Origin: Actinomycetota bacterium
GTDB taxonomy: Bacteria > Actinomycetota > Actinomycetes > Actinomycetales > Actinomycetaceae
NCBI GenBank assembly: GCA_019425105.1
Contig: JAHYYD010000095.1
Coordinates: forward strand, 1-5,322
DNA length: 5,322 nucleotides
Direction of reading: 5' to 3'
The translations under genes and the position numbers were made by a program. Shown here in pieces: positions 1 through 5,322 of the stretch. A model generated the notes under the pieces. The model made no database searches, was not told the origin of the DNA, and was given only the letters and a program-made list of their open reading frames with translations. Numbering within the stretch: the stretch's first letter is position 1; every line of letters starts with the position of its first letter.

Positions 1-818
1 GCGCTCGGGTAGCGGTCCTCGCGGTTCTTCGCCAGGGCCTTGAGCACCACGCGGTCGAGGGAGTCCGGGATGTCGGACAGGATCGACGAGGGCGTGGGAG
101 GGATCTGCTCGACGTGCTGGTAGGCAACGGCGACGGCGGAGTCACCCTTGAAGGGCGGGCGTCCGGTCAGCAGCTCGAAGAGAACGACGCCGGTCGAGTA
201 CAGGTCGGAGCGGGCGTCGACGGTTTCGCCGCGCGCCTGCTCGGGGGAGAGGTACTGGGCGGTGCCCACGACGGCGTTCGTCTGCGTCATGGTGGCCTGC
301 GAGTCGGTCAGGGCGCGCGCGATGCCGAAGTCCATGACCTTGACCTTGCCGTCCGACGTCAGCATGATGTTGCCGGGCTTGATGTCGCGGTGCACCAGGT
401 GGTTCGCGTGCGAGTACTCGAGGGCGGACAGGACGCCGGACACGATCTCGATGGCCTCGTTGATCGGCACGGCCGTACCGTCGGAGATGAGTTCCTTGAC
501 CGTGTGCCCCTCCACGTACTCCATGACGATGTAGGGAATCGCGATCGAGCGGCCGGACGCGTCCTCGATGATCTCCTCGCCGGTGTCGTAGACGGCGACG
601 ATGTTCGGGTGATTCAGCGACGCCGCTGACTGCGCTTCGCGACGGAAGCGCGCCTGGAAGATCGAATCCTGCGCTAGGTCGCGTCGCAGCATCTTGATGG
701 CGACGACGCGCGAAAGACGAGTGTCGAAGCCCAGGTGGACCTCGGCCATGCCGCCTCGCCCGATGAGCGAGCGGACCTCGTATCGGCCAGCTAGACGGTG
801 GGCCATGGGCTCTGCCAT
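1..818 (-). CDS. pknB: PknB-type Ser/Thr protein kinase, 3'-truncated by window edge
   Basis: The first 272 codons of a Hanks-type kinase are visible, open to the window edge. The protein begins MAEPMAHRLAGRYEV. It shows the ATP loop IGRGGMAEVHLG (19-30), catalytic Lys42 in VVAIKML, helix-C Glu61 in FRREAQ, HRDIKPGN with Asp145, DFGIAR (163-168), GTAQYLSPEQARG (185-197) and the C-lobe pattern VVLKALAKNREDRY (257-270). The activation-loop pair Thr178 and Thr180 (MTQT) matches the Thr171/Thr173 autophosphorylation pair of mycobacterial PknB; the whole domain closely follows that protein, including VAYQHV. The rest of the linker, membrane helix and outer PASTA domains would lie beyond the left edge and are not seen. 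The start is ATG at 818, set by GAGGAGG 7 nt upstream; the second in-frame ATG (806) is too far from it. The start overlaps the last codons of pknA by 28 nt. The role, sensing muropeptide or lipid II and phosphorylating wall-synthesis proteins, is inferred from family. Confidence 0.96.
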   Translation of the reverse strand, partial: MAEPMAHRLAGRYEVRSLIGRGGMAEVHLGFDTRLSRVVAIKMLRRDLAQDSIFQARFRREAQSAASLNHPNIVAVYDTGEEIIEDASGRSIAIPYIVMEYVEGHTVKELISDGTAVPINEAIEIVSGVLSALEYSHANHLVHRDIKPGNIMLTSDGKVKVMDFGIARALTDSQATMTQTNAVVGTAQYLSPEQARGETVDARSDLYSTGVVLFELLTGRPPFKGDSAVAVAYQHVEQIPPTPSSILSDIPDSLDRVVLKALAKNREDRYPS

Positions 819-2962
819 GTCCTAACCTCCTCGATAATGTGTGCTCCCGCACTTGGATGAATCAGGGAGCCAAGCATGTGTTTGATCGTAATAGCTGTGA
901 GCGCGATGAGCCCAATCACGATGATTGCGACGATGACCGCGCGAATAATCTGCCTGGATACTGGGACGGGCGGTGCGACCACGCTGCGCGAGTACGCCGT
1001 TTTGGTCGGCGGGCGCATCCTGTCCGCTGATCGGGCGTCGAGGTCGTGCCAGCGTGGTCCGTGTGTCGCCTTGTCGGGTCGGGGCTCGAACACGGATCGG
1101 CGTGGACGAGATGACGGCTTGGGGGCCCGAGGCTGGGGGACGGTGCCGTACACGCGCGGAGTCCCGCCGCTCGTGGCGCGCGGCGACGAGGCCGTGGCCG
1201 CCTTGTCGCTTCGTTGCTGCTCGGAGCGGGTCGGCTGGGGGATGGAGGGCGCGCTGCGCTGGGCGGCCTTGCGCTGTGCCTGTTCGGCTTCGCGGCGTTC
1301 GCGGGCTTCGCGCAGTTCGCGCTGGCGCTGTTCCTCTTCGCGTGCGACGCGTTCGCGGCGCTGTGCCTCGGCGGCGTCTTCGGCCTGACGGGTGGCCGCG
1401 CGTTCACGTAGGCGCTGCGCGAGCGCTGCTCTGCGGTCATCCGAGGCCTGATCGGCGGGCGTGACGGGCGGCGCGGGGATGGGTGCCTCGGGACGCTGCG
1501 CGCTCTCGCGGGGCTGAGGGGCCTGCTCCGGACGCGTGGGTACCGCGTGCCGCGGCGACGAGGCCGACGTCGGCTTGGTTGCGGGCGCAGGTGCAGATGC
1601 GGGCGCCGGCGCAGATGCGGATGCCGCGGCGGTGGAGCGGGTCGGAATCGGCGCGGAGGCCGGTGCCTGAGGGGCGCTCGGAGGGGCCGGGACTGCCGCG
1701 TGACGCCCGGTCGAGGTCAGCGATCGGACGGCACCGGACACTGCGGGCGCGTGCTCGCCAGTGGTCTCAGGGTGCAGGCGACGCGCCCGTGTGGGTGTGG
1801 AAACGGGGCGTGCGGTCGGAAGGACCTCGGCCTCGTCGAGGATCCGCGGAACCGACGCGTGGCGGCCCGTGATGGGGATCGCCGAGGAGGAGGGCGCGAT
1901 CGTGGTCGCCTCGTCCAGGACGGGGACGGCGGCGTGGCGGCCGGTCGTGGTGCGCACCTTGGGGGTCAGGCCCGAGGGAGGCTGGAGCATGTCCTCGGGG
2001 AGCGTGCGGCGCGTCAGGTGGCGTACGGGCGCGACGATCGGTACGGAGGGCTGGACGGGCGTGCGGACCTCGGCCGGACGCTGTGCGGCCTTGGGCAGGG
2101 GGAGAGGCCGGGGAGTCACGGAGATCCCCATGGCCTTGGCTGCGGCGGCGATCTCGCGCACGGCGGCAGAGCCGGACTCGGGGCGCTTCGCGGGGTCCTT
2201 CTCCAGCAGGTGCAGGATGACGTCGGCGAGCGGCTCGGGGACGAAGTCGGGGAGCGGGGGCACCGGGTCGTTGACGTGCGAGAACGCGATGTCCACCTGC
2301 GTTTCGCCTGTGAAGGGGCGGCGGCCGGCCGCGGCCTCGTAAGCGATGACGCCGAGGGCATACAGGTCGCCGATGGGGGTGGCGATCTCGCCCATGGCCT
2401 GCTCGGGCGGCAGGTACTGGGCGGTGCCCATGACCATGCCCGCGGCCGTCAGGTTCACCTGGCCGGTGGCGCGCGAGATGCCGAAGTCCGTCAGCTTCAC
2501 CATGCCATCAGGACGGACAAGAATATTCGCGGGTTTGATGTCGCGGTGTACGACGCCGGCGCGCGCGGCGGCGCCCAGGGCCATCGCGACCTGCACGAGG
2601 ATCGGCATGAGGTACTCGGGCTCGATGCGCGAGCCGCCACGCAGGTAATCCGTCAGCGGATAGCCGTCGACGAGCTCCATGATGATCCAGCCGATGCCGT
2701 CCTCCTGGCCCGAATCCTGCGTGTTCGCGATATTCGGGTGGGAAATCGACATCGAGTTGCGGGCCTCGAGGCGCAGACGCGACAGGGAGAGCTCCTCGCC
2801 CGCCAGTTCGGGGCGCAGGACCTTGGCTGCGACGATGTGTCCGCTGACCCGGTCGCGGGCCTTCCACACCTCGCCCATGCCACCCTGCGCGATCGGGGTG
2901 AGCAGCGTGTAGCGCCCACCGAGCACTCGCCCGGCACCGGATGTCATGCGTGGCGCGCTCAC
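791..2962 (-). CDS. pknA: PknA-type transmembrane Ser/Thr protein kinase with very long linker
   Basis: This 723-residue kinase has an N-terminal Hanks-type catalytic domain (about 17-275), a long disordered-looking linker (about 280-670), one membrane helix (about 672-694) and a short outer tail of about 29 residues without PASTA repeats. Seen in the kinase domain: the ATP loop IAQGGMGEV (24-32), Lys47, Glu66, HRDIKPAN with Asp141, DFG (159-161), and GMVMGTAQYLPPEQA. The IA.GGMG loop and GMVMGTAQY wording resemble mycobacterial PknA more than PknB, and the position between pbpA and pknB agrees. The likely start is GTG at 2962, which overlaps the pbpA stop as GTGA and has GGAAG 10 nt upstream; ATG at 2947 (5 codons later) is the alternative. 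The frame is also open further upstream into pbpA, but those Arg-rich residues are not kinase-like. Mycobacterial PknA is about 430 residues, so nearly all the extra length is linker. Expected substrates are cell-wall and division proteins (family knowledge). The stop TAG lies 28 nt inside pknB. Confidence 0.93.
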   Translation of the reverse strand: MSAPRMTSGAGRVLGGRYTLLTPIAQGGMGEVWKARDRVSGHIVAAKVLRPELAGEELSLSRLRLEARNSMSISHPNIANTQDSGQEDGIGWIIMELVDGYPLTDYLRGGSRIEPEYLMPILVQVAMALGAAARAGVVHRDIKPANILVRPDGMVKLTDFGISRATGQVNLTAAGMVMGTAQYLPPEQAMGEIATPIGDLYALGVIAYEAAAGRRPFTGETQVDIAFSHVNDPVPPLPDFVPEPLADVILHLLEKDPAKRPESGSAAVREIAAAAKAMGISVTPRPLPLPKAAQRPAEVRTPVQPSVPIVAPVRHLTRRTLPEDMLQPPSGLTPKVRTTTGRHAAVPVLDEATTIAPSSSAIPITGRHASVPRILDEAEVLPTARPVSTPTRARRLHPETTGEHAPAVSGAVRSLTSTGRHAAVPAPPSAPQAPASAPIPTRSTAAASASAPAPASAPAPATKPTSASSPRHAVPTRPEQAPQPRESAQRPEAPIPAPPVTPADQASDDRRAALAQRLRERAATRQAEDAAEAQRRERVAREEEQRQRELREARERREAEQAQRKAAQRSAPSIPQPTRSEQQRSDKAATASSPRATSGGTPRVYGTVPQPRAPKPSSRPRRSVFEPRPDKATHGPRWHDLDARSADRMRPPTKTAYSRSVVAPPVPVSRQIIRAVIVAIIVIGLIALTAITIKHMLGSLIHPSAGAHIIEEVRTWQSPWPTV
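826..832 (-). promoter_or_regulatory. Strong Shine-Dalgarno site for pknB
   Basis: GAGGAGG on the minus strand lies 7 nt before ATG 818. It is the clearest ribosome binding site in the window and fixes the pknB start upstream of a second in-frame ATG. It lies within pknA codons, so pknB can be loaded independently as well as by read-through from pknA. Confidence 0.85.
881..949 (-). other. Transmembrane helix of PknA
   Basis: Residues about 672-694 of the kinase (IIRAVIVAIIVIGLIALTA and following) form the only long hydrophobic segment in the protein. It is preceded by basic linker sequence, which by the positive-inside rule puts the kinase domain in the cytoplasm and leaves a tail of about 29 residues outside. 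Confidence 0.85.
1256..1438 (-). other. Arg/Glu/Ala-rich helical segment of PknA (coiled coil or single alpha helix)
   Basis: Residues about 509-569 of the kinase contain no Pro or Gly and are dominated by Arg, Glu, Ala and Gln, with patterns such as RRERVAREEEQRQREL and REARERREAEQAQRK. Opposite charges recur three to four residues apart, as in coiled coils or charged single helices. It is flanked on both sides by Pro-rich disordered-looking sequence. It may space the kinase from the membrane or support self-association; which of these cannot be told by eye. Confidence 0.65.
1583..1618 (-). repeat. 18-nt tandem repeat encoding (ASAPAP)x2 in the PknA linker
   Basis: Two adjacent 18-nt units (1583-1600 and 1601-1618) match at 16 of 18 positions, and each encodes ASAPAP (residues 449-460 of the kinase). 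They sit in the middle of an Ala/Pro/Ser-rich stretch (about 426-468) that is probably extended and flexible. As the unit is a multiple of three, copy changes would lengthen or shorten the linker without breaking the frame. Confidence 0.75.
1688..1945 (-). repeat. TGRHA(A/S)VP boxes in the PknA linker
   Basis: Three near-identical peptide boxes occur in the linker: TGRHAAVP followed by VLDEA (residues 340-352, DNA 1907-1945), TGRHASVP followed by RILDEA (365-378, DNA 1829-1870) and TGRHAAVP (418-425, DNA 1688-1711). Two degenerate relatives are TGEHAPAVS (401-409) and, outside this range, SPRHAVP (469-475). Spacing is irregular (25, 36, 17 residues) and codon choice differs between copies, so conservation is at the protein level. 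The thr-rich flanks (RTTT, TST, ETT) make them candidate phosphorylation or docking sites; the function is unknown. Confidence 0.75.
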
Positions 2963-4410
2963 TTGAGCCCCGCTTCCAGGACAGCGCGAGCGATCGGGCC
3001 GGCCACGTCGCCACCGTGCGGGGTGGGGTTCGTGTCGTCGCCCTCGACGAGGACCGCGAAAGCGATCTGCGGGTTGTCGGCGGGTGCGAAGCCGATGGCC
3101 CACGCGTTCGCGCGGTCGCCTTCGCCGGTCTCAGCGGTGCCGGTCTTGGCGGCCACGGCCACGTTCGGCAGAGCCATCGTGTTTCCGGTGCCGTAGGGCT
3201 GGGAAACGACGGCTTCCATCATGGTGCGCAGCTTCGAGGCGGTCTCTGCGGAGATGGGGCGTCCGCCGTCCGTCGGGCTGGTTGTACGAACGACCTGATT
3301 GTCCGCGTCCACGATGGAGTCGATGAGGTACGGAGTCATCATCTGGCCCTGGTTGGCGACCGTCTGAGCGATCTGGGCCATCTGCAGGGGCGTCGTCTGG
3401 ACCGTGTACTGACCGATCGCGCTCATCGCGAGCTGCGCGTTATCGGCGTCGGCCGGGAAGACCGAGGGGGTCACCGCCAGCGGGATCTGGGAGTCGCGCC
3501 CGAAACCGAATCGGTTCGTCACATCGACGAGCTGCTGGGTCGTCAGCTGCTCGGAGGCCAGCACGAAGGTCGTGTTGCACGAGCGGGCGAAGGCCTCGGT
3601 CAGCGTCGGGTTGCCGTCACCGCAGGTCGAGGACTCGATGTTGGACACCTCGGTCGCGGTGCCGGGCAGGGTTGTGGACACCGGCGACGACATGCGCGTG
3701 TCCGGCTCGGCGACGCCGTTTTCGATGAGGGCGATCGTCGTGAGGACCTTGAAGGTGGAACCGGGCGCGTAGCGCTGCGAGATCGCGCGGTTGAGCAGCG
3801 GATTATTCGGGTCCGAGGAGAGCGCCGAGAACGCGTCCGACACAGCGTTCGCGTCGGAGGAGGCAAGCTGGTTCGGATCGAAAGTCGGCGCCGAGTACAT
3901 CGCGAGGACCGCGCCGGTCTTCGCGTCGAGAGCCACGACAGCGCCCTTGCGGTTTCCGAGGGCCTCGGCGGCGGCCTTCTGCATCTGCGAGTTCAGGGTG
4001 AGCTCCACGCCGCCGCCCTGGCGGTTCTGGCCGGTCAGGAGGTTACGCAGGCGCTGGCCGAGCAGCGTCTGCGACTGGCCGTCCAGGACGTCCTCCTCGG
4101 CGGCCTCGATACCCGTCGACGCGTTGCCCACGGACGAGAAATAGCCCGTGACCGGCGCGTACAGCGGGCCCTCGGCGTAGGAGCGCGCGTAACGCTTGGA
4201 GTCCTGTTCACGCTCGGACGAGACGATGGCCGTCTTGTCGACGATGATCGGGCCGCGGTCGGTTTCCGCGGCGTGCAGGACCGTGCGCTGGTTGCGCGCG
4301 TCGGCGTTGAGCGAGGACGCGGAGATGAACTGCGTGTTCGTCACGCCCACGCCCAGCAGGGCGAACATGATGAGGACGATGATGAAGATCTTGCGGATCT
4401 GGTTGTTCAC
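2959..4410 (-). CDS. pbpA: Class B penicillin-binding protein PbpA (D,D-transpeptidase)
   Basis: This 483-residue protein is a monofunctional transpeptidase that cross-links peptidoglycan outside the membrane. Residues about 7-29 form one uncleaved-looking membrane anchor (IFIIVLIMFALLGVGV). A short N-terminal domain follows, then the transpeptidase domain from about 150 to the end. The active-site motifs are complete: STFK with the nucleophile Ser218 and Lys221, SCN at 277-279, and KTGTAE at 422-427. GQYTVQTTPLQMA (333-345) is also typical of the family. The length matches mycobacterial PbpA (about 490), and there is no PASTA domain. The start is GTG at 4410; the next Met (residue 15) would cut the anchor in half. 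A GGGTGAG at 4417-4423, inside the end of rodA, is a plausible but modest ribosome binding site. The only two cysteines are Cys263 and Cys278, next to the SCN motif. The stop TGA overlaps the start of the downstream kinase gene. Family assignment is very secure. Confidence 0.97.
   Translation of the reverse strand: MNNQIRKIFIIVLIMFALLGVGVTNTQFISASSLNADARNQRTVLHAAETDRGPIIVDKTAIVSSEREQDSKRYARSYAEGPLYAPVTGYFSSVGNASTGIEAAEEDVLDGQSQTLLGQRLRNLLTGQNRQGGGVELTLNSQMQKAAAEALGNRKGAVVALDAKTGAVLAMYSAPTFDPNQLASSDANAVSDAFSALSSDPNNPLLNRAISQRYAPGSTFKVLTTIALIENGVAEPDTRMSSPVSTTLPGTATEVSNIESSTCGDGNPTLTEAFARSCNTTFVLASEQLTTQQLVDVTNRFGFGRDSQIPLAVTPSVFPADADNAQLAMSAIGQYTVQTTPLQMAQIAQTVANQGQMMTPYLIDSIVDADNQVVRTTSPTDGGRPISAETASKLRTMMEAVVSQPYGTGNTMALPNVAVAAKTGTAETGEGDRANAWAIGFAPADNPQIAFAVLVEGDDTNPTPHGGDVAGPIARAVLEAGLK
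2973..2977 (-). promoter_or_regulatory. Probable Shine-Dalgarno site for pknA, inside pbpA
   Basis: GGAAG on the minus strand lies 10 nt before the GTG at 2962. It is moderate in strength, but no better site precedes the alternative ATG at 2947. Together with the GTGA stop/start overlap it favours the GTG start and translational coupling to pbpA. Confidence 0.5.
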
Positions 4411-4413
4411 GGT

Positions 4414-5322
4414 TTACTCACCCACTCCCACGGCAGGCTGGATGCCGGAATTCCACGGCGCGGGGGTCGAGGCCGGGCGGCGAGCAGCATCGGATACGCG
4501 GATCAGCAGGGCGACGGTGATCCACGAGGACACCATCGAGGAGCCGCCGGCCGCCAAGAACGGGGCCGTCAGGCCGGTCAGCGGGATGATGCGCGTGATG
4601 CCGCCGAGCACCACGAACAGCTGGATGGCCAGCGAGAAGCTCAGGCCGGTGGCCAGGAGCTTGCCGAAGCCGTCGCGCACCGTGAGTGCCGCGCGCAGGC
4701 CGCGCTGAATGAGTATCAGGTACAGGACCAGGATGGCGGCCATGCCGGTCAGGCCCAGTTCCTCGGCAAAGGAGGAGAGGATGAAGTCGGAGTTCGCCAG
4801 CGGCACGAGCTGCGGGTAGCCGCGGCCCCAACCGGTGCCCATGAGGCCGCCGGAAGCCTGTCCAAATAGGCCCTGGACGAGCTGATAGGAACCCTGGTTG
4901 TAGATGTCGGGGTCGAGGGCGTTGAGCCAGATGTTGAAGCGCGTCTGCACGTGGGCGAAGGACTTCACCGCCACGAGGACTGCGGGCACGAACAGTGCAA
5001 AACCGATGACCAGCCACGACACGCGGTTCGTGGCGACGTACAGCATCGCGACGAAGAGGCCGAAGAAGAGCAGCGAGGTGCCGAGGTCGCGCTGCAGGAC
5101 GAGGATCGCGATGCCGATCAGCCAGACGACCATGATCGGCCCGAGGTCGCGGGCGCGAGGCAGGCGCATGCCGAGGAACTTACGGCCGCCGATCGCCAGG
5201 TTGTCGCGGTTGGTCACGAGGTATCCGGCGAAGAAGATCGCCAGCGTGATCTTCACGAGCTCACCGGGCTGGATGGAGATGGGACCCAGGTGGATCCACA
5301 CGCGCGCGCCGAAGGTCTCCTG
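4414..5322 (-). CDS. rodA: RodA/FtsW-family (SEDS) peptidoglycan glycosyltransferase, 5'-truncated by window edge
   Basis: This is the C-terminal 302 residues of a polytopic membrane protein of the SEDS (FtsW/RodA/SpoVE) family, which polymerises glycan strands from lipid II on the outer face of the membrane together with a class B PBP. The frame is open to the window edge and ends in TAA. A GTG at 5301 could be read as a start, but the residues before it (ending GARVWIHLGP) continue the family pattern, so the true start lies outside; mycobacterial RodA is about 470 residues, so about a third is missing. Visible hallmarks are QPGELVK near residue 19 of the fragment, LQRDLGTSLL with the likely catalytic Asp at fragment residue 79 (codon 5086-5088), SGGLMGTGWG, SDFILSSFAEELG, and IPLTGLTAPFLAAGGSS near the end. 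Several hydrophobic helices alternate with these loops. The gene is 3 nt upstream of pbpA, its expected partner. RodA rather than FtsW is inferred from the locus order; the fragment alone would not separate the two. Confidence 0.95.
   Translation of the reverse strand, partial: QETFGARVWIHLGPISIQPGELVKITLAIFFAGYLVTNRDNLAIGGRKFLGMRLPRARDLGPIMVVWLIGIAILVLQRDLGTSLLFFGLFVAMLYVATNRVSWLVIGFALFVPAVLVAVKSFAHVQTRFNIWLNALDPDIYNQGSYQLVQGLFGQASGGLMGTGWGRGYPQLVPLANSDFILSSFAEELGLTGMAAILVLYLILIQRGLRAALTVRDGFGKLLATGLSFSLAIQLFVVLGGITRIIPLTGLTAPFLAAGGSSMVSSWITVALLIRVSDAARRPASTPAPWNSGIQPAVGVGE
4417..4423 (-). promoter_or_regulatory. Possible Shine-Dalgarno site for pbpA, at the end of rodA
   Basis: GGGTGAG on the minus strand lies 6 nt before the GTG start of pbpA and covers the last rodA codons, immediately before the TAA. 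The match to the anti-Shine-Dalgarno is partial. With a 3-nt gap to the rodA stop, re-initiation by terminating ribosomes probably contributes. Confidence 0.4.

Noticed and set aside
24..32. Placeholder for the PknA ATP loop lacking the first Gly (IAQGGMGEV, residues 24-32; DNA 2867-2893) as a sign of a pseudokinase.
   Set aside because: Lys47, Glu66, Asp141 and Asp159 are all present, and mycobacterial PknA, an active kinase, has the same Ala at that position. It is a PknA trait. The coordinates listed are residue numbers; the DNA range is given in the text.
27..818. Duplicate kinase genes as evidence of a recent tandem duplication.
   Set aside because: PknA and PknB side by side are the conserved actinobacterial arrangement, and the two domains differ in ATP loop, activation loop and linker, so the duplication is ancient.
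142..852. A 236-codon minus-strand frame at the pknB locus (begins MREHTLSRRLGHG).
   Set aside because: It is Arg/His-rich and in a different frame from pknB. The true pknB frame (ATG 818, open to base 1) shows complete kinase motifs over 272 codons, so the closed frame is a shadow.
2963..3103. An N-terminal extension of the PknA frame by up to 47 residues into pbpA.
   Set aside because: The extra residues are Arg-rich shadow sequence of the pbpA end and have no counterpart in kinases; GTG 2962 with its GTGA overlap is the better start.
1547..3196. A 549-codon open frame on the plus strand opposite pknA.
   Set aside because: The translation is Gly/Arg/Asp-rich and low in complexity, and mirrors the kinase codons. 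The minus-strand frame carries every kinase motif, so this is a shadow.
2941..4869. A 642-codon open frame on the plus strand covering all of pbpA and part of rodA.
   Set aside because: It lies opposite two confidently identified genes. Its product is rich in Gly, Arg, His and Asp without any recognisable domain, as expected for the antisense of high-GC codons. It has no convincing ribosome binding site.
5299..5301. GTG as the true start of the RodA-like gene.
   Set aside because: The upstream residues to the window edge (QETFGAR) continue the SEDS family pattern, and a protein starting here would lack about a third of the usual membrane helices. It is a window-edge truncation.

Overview
The window is a stretch of high-GC DNA carrying four tightly packed genes, all read on the minus strand. 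It looks like an actinobacterium. The reasons are the GC-rich third codon positions, the GTG starts, and the order SEDS glycosyltransferase, class B penicillin-binding protein, PknA-type kinase, PknB-type kinase. That order is the conserved actinobacterial rodA-pbpA-pknA-pknB growth and division locus. The family-level placement (for example Actinomycetaceae) is only a guess from general character; no single sequence feature here proves it.

In transcription order, from the right edge of the window to the left: (1) rodA (4414-5322), cut at its 5' end, leaves the C-terminal 302 residues of a multi-pass FtsW/RodA/SpoVE-family glycan polymerase. (2) pbpA (2959-4410) is a complete 483-residue transpeptidase with STFK, SCN and KTG motifs, starting 3 nt after the rodA stop. 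(3) A pknA-type Ser/Thr kinase (791-2962) is complete at 723 residues. It starts in a GTGA overlap with the pbpA stop and has an unusually long linker between the kinase domain and its single membrane helix. (4) pknB (1-818), cut at its 3' end, begins inside the last codons of the pknA gene behind a strong GAGGAGG ribosome binding site; 272 residues covering nearly the whole kinase domain are visible.

The genes work as a unit. RodA polymerises glycan strands from lipid II, PbpA cross-links them, and the two membrane kinases are expected to control wall synthesis and division by phosphorylation. The spacing (3-nt gap, 4-nt overlap, 28-nt overlap) indicates one transcript with coupled translation. 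There is no intergenic region, so no promoter, terminator, RNA gene, mobile element or CRISPR array is visible.

I do not see a new multi-gene system here. The part that is not ordinary is the pknA gene. Its roughly 390-residue linker contains repeated TGRHA(A/S)VP boxes, an Ala/Pro/Ser low-complexity stretch with a DNA-level 18-nt tandem repeat, and a roughly 60-residue Arg/Glu-rich helical segment. Its activation loop also lacks the second of the two threonines found in PknA and PknB of mycobacteria. Long open frames on the plus strand opposite these genes appear to be high-GC shadows.
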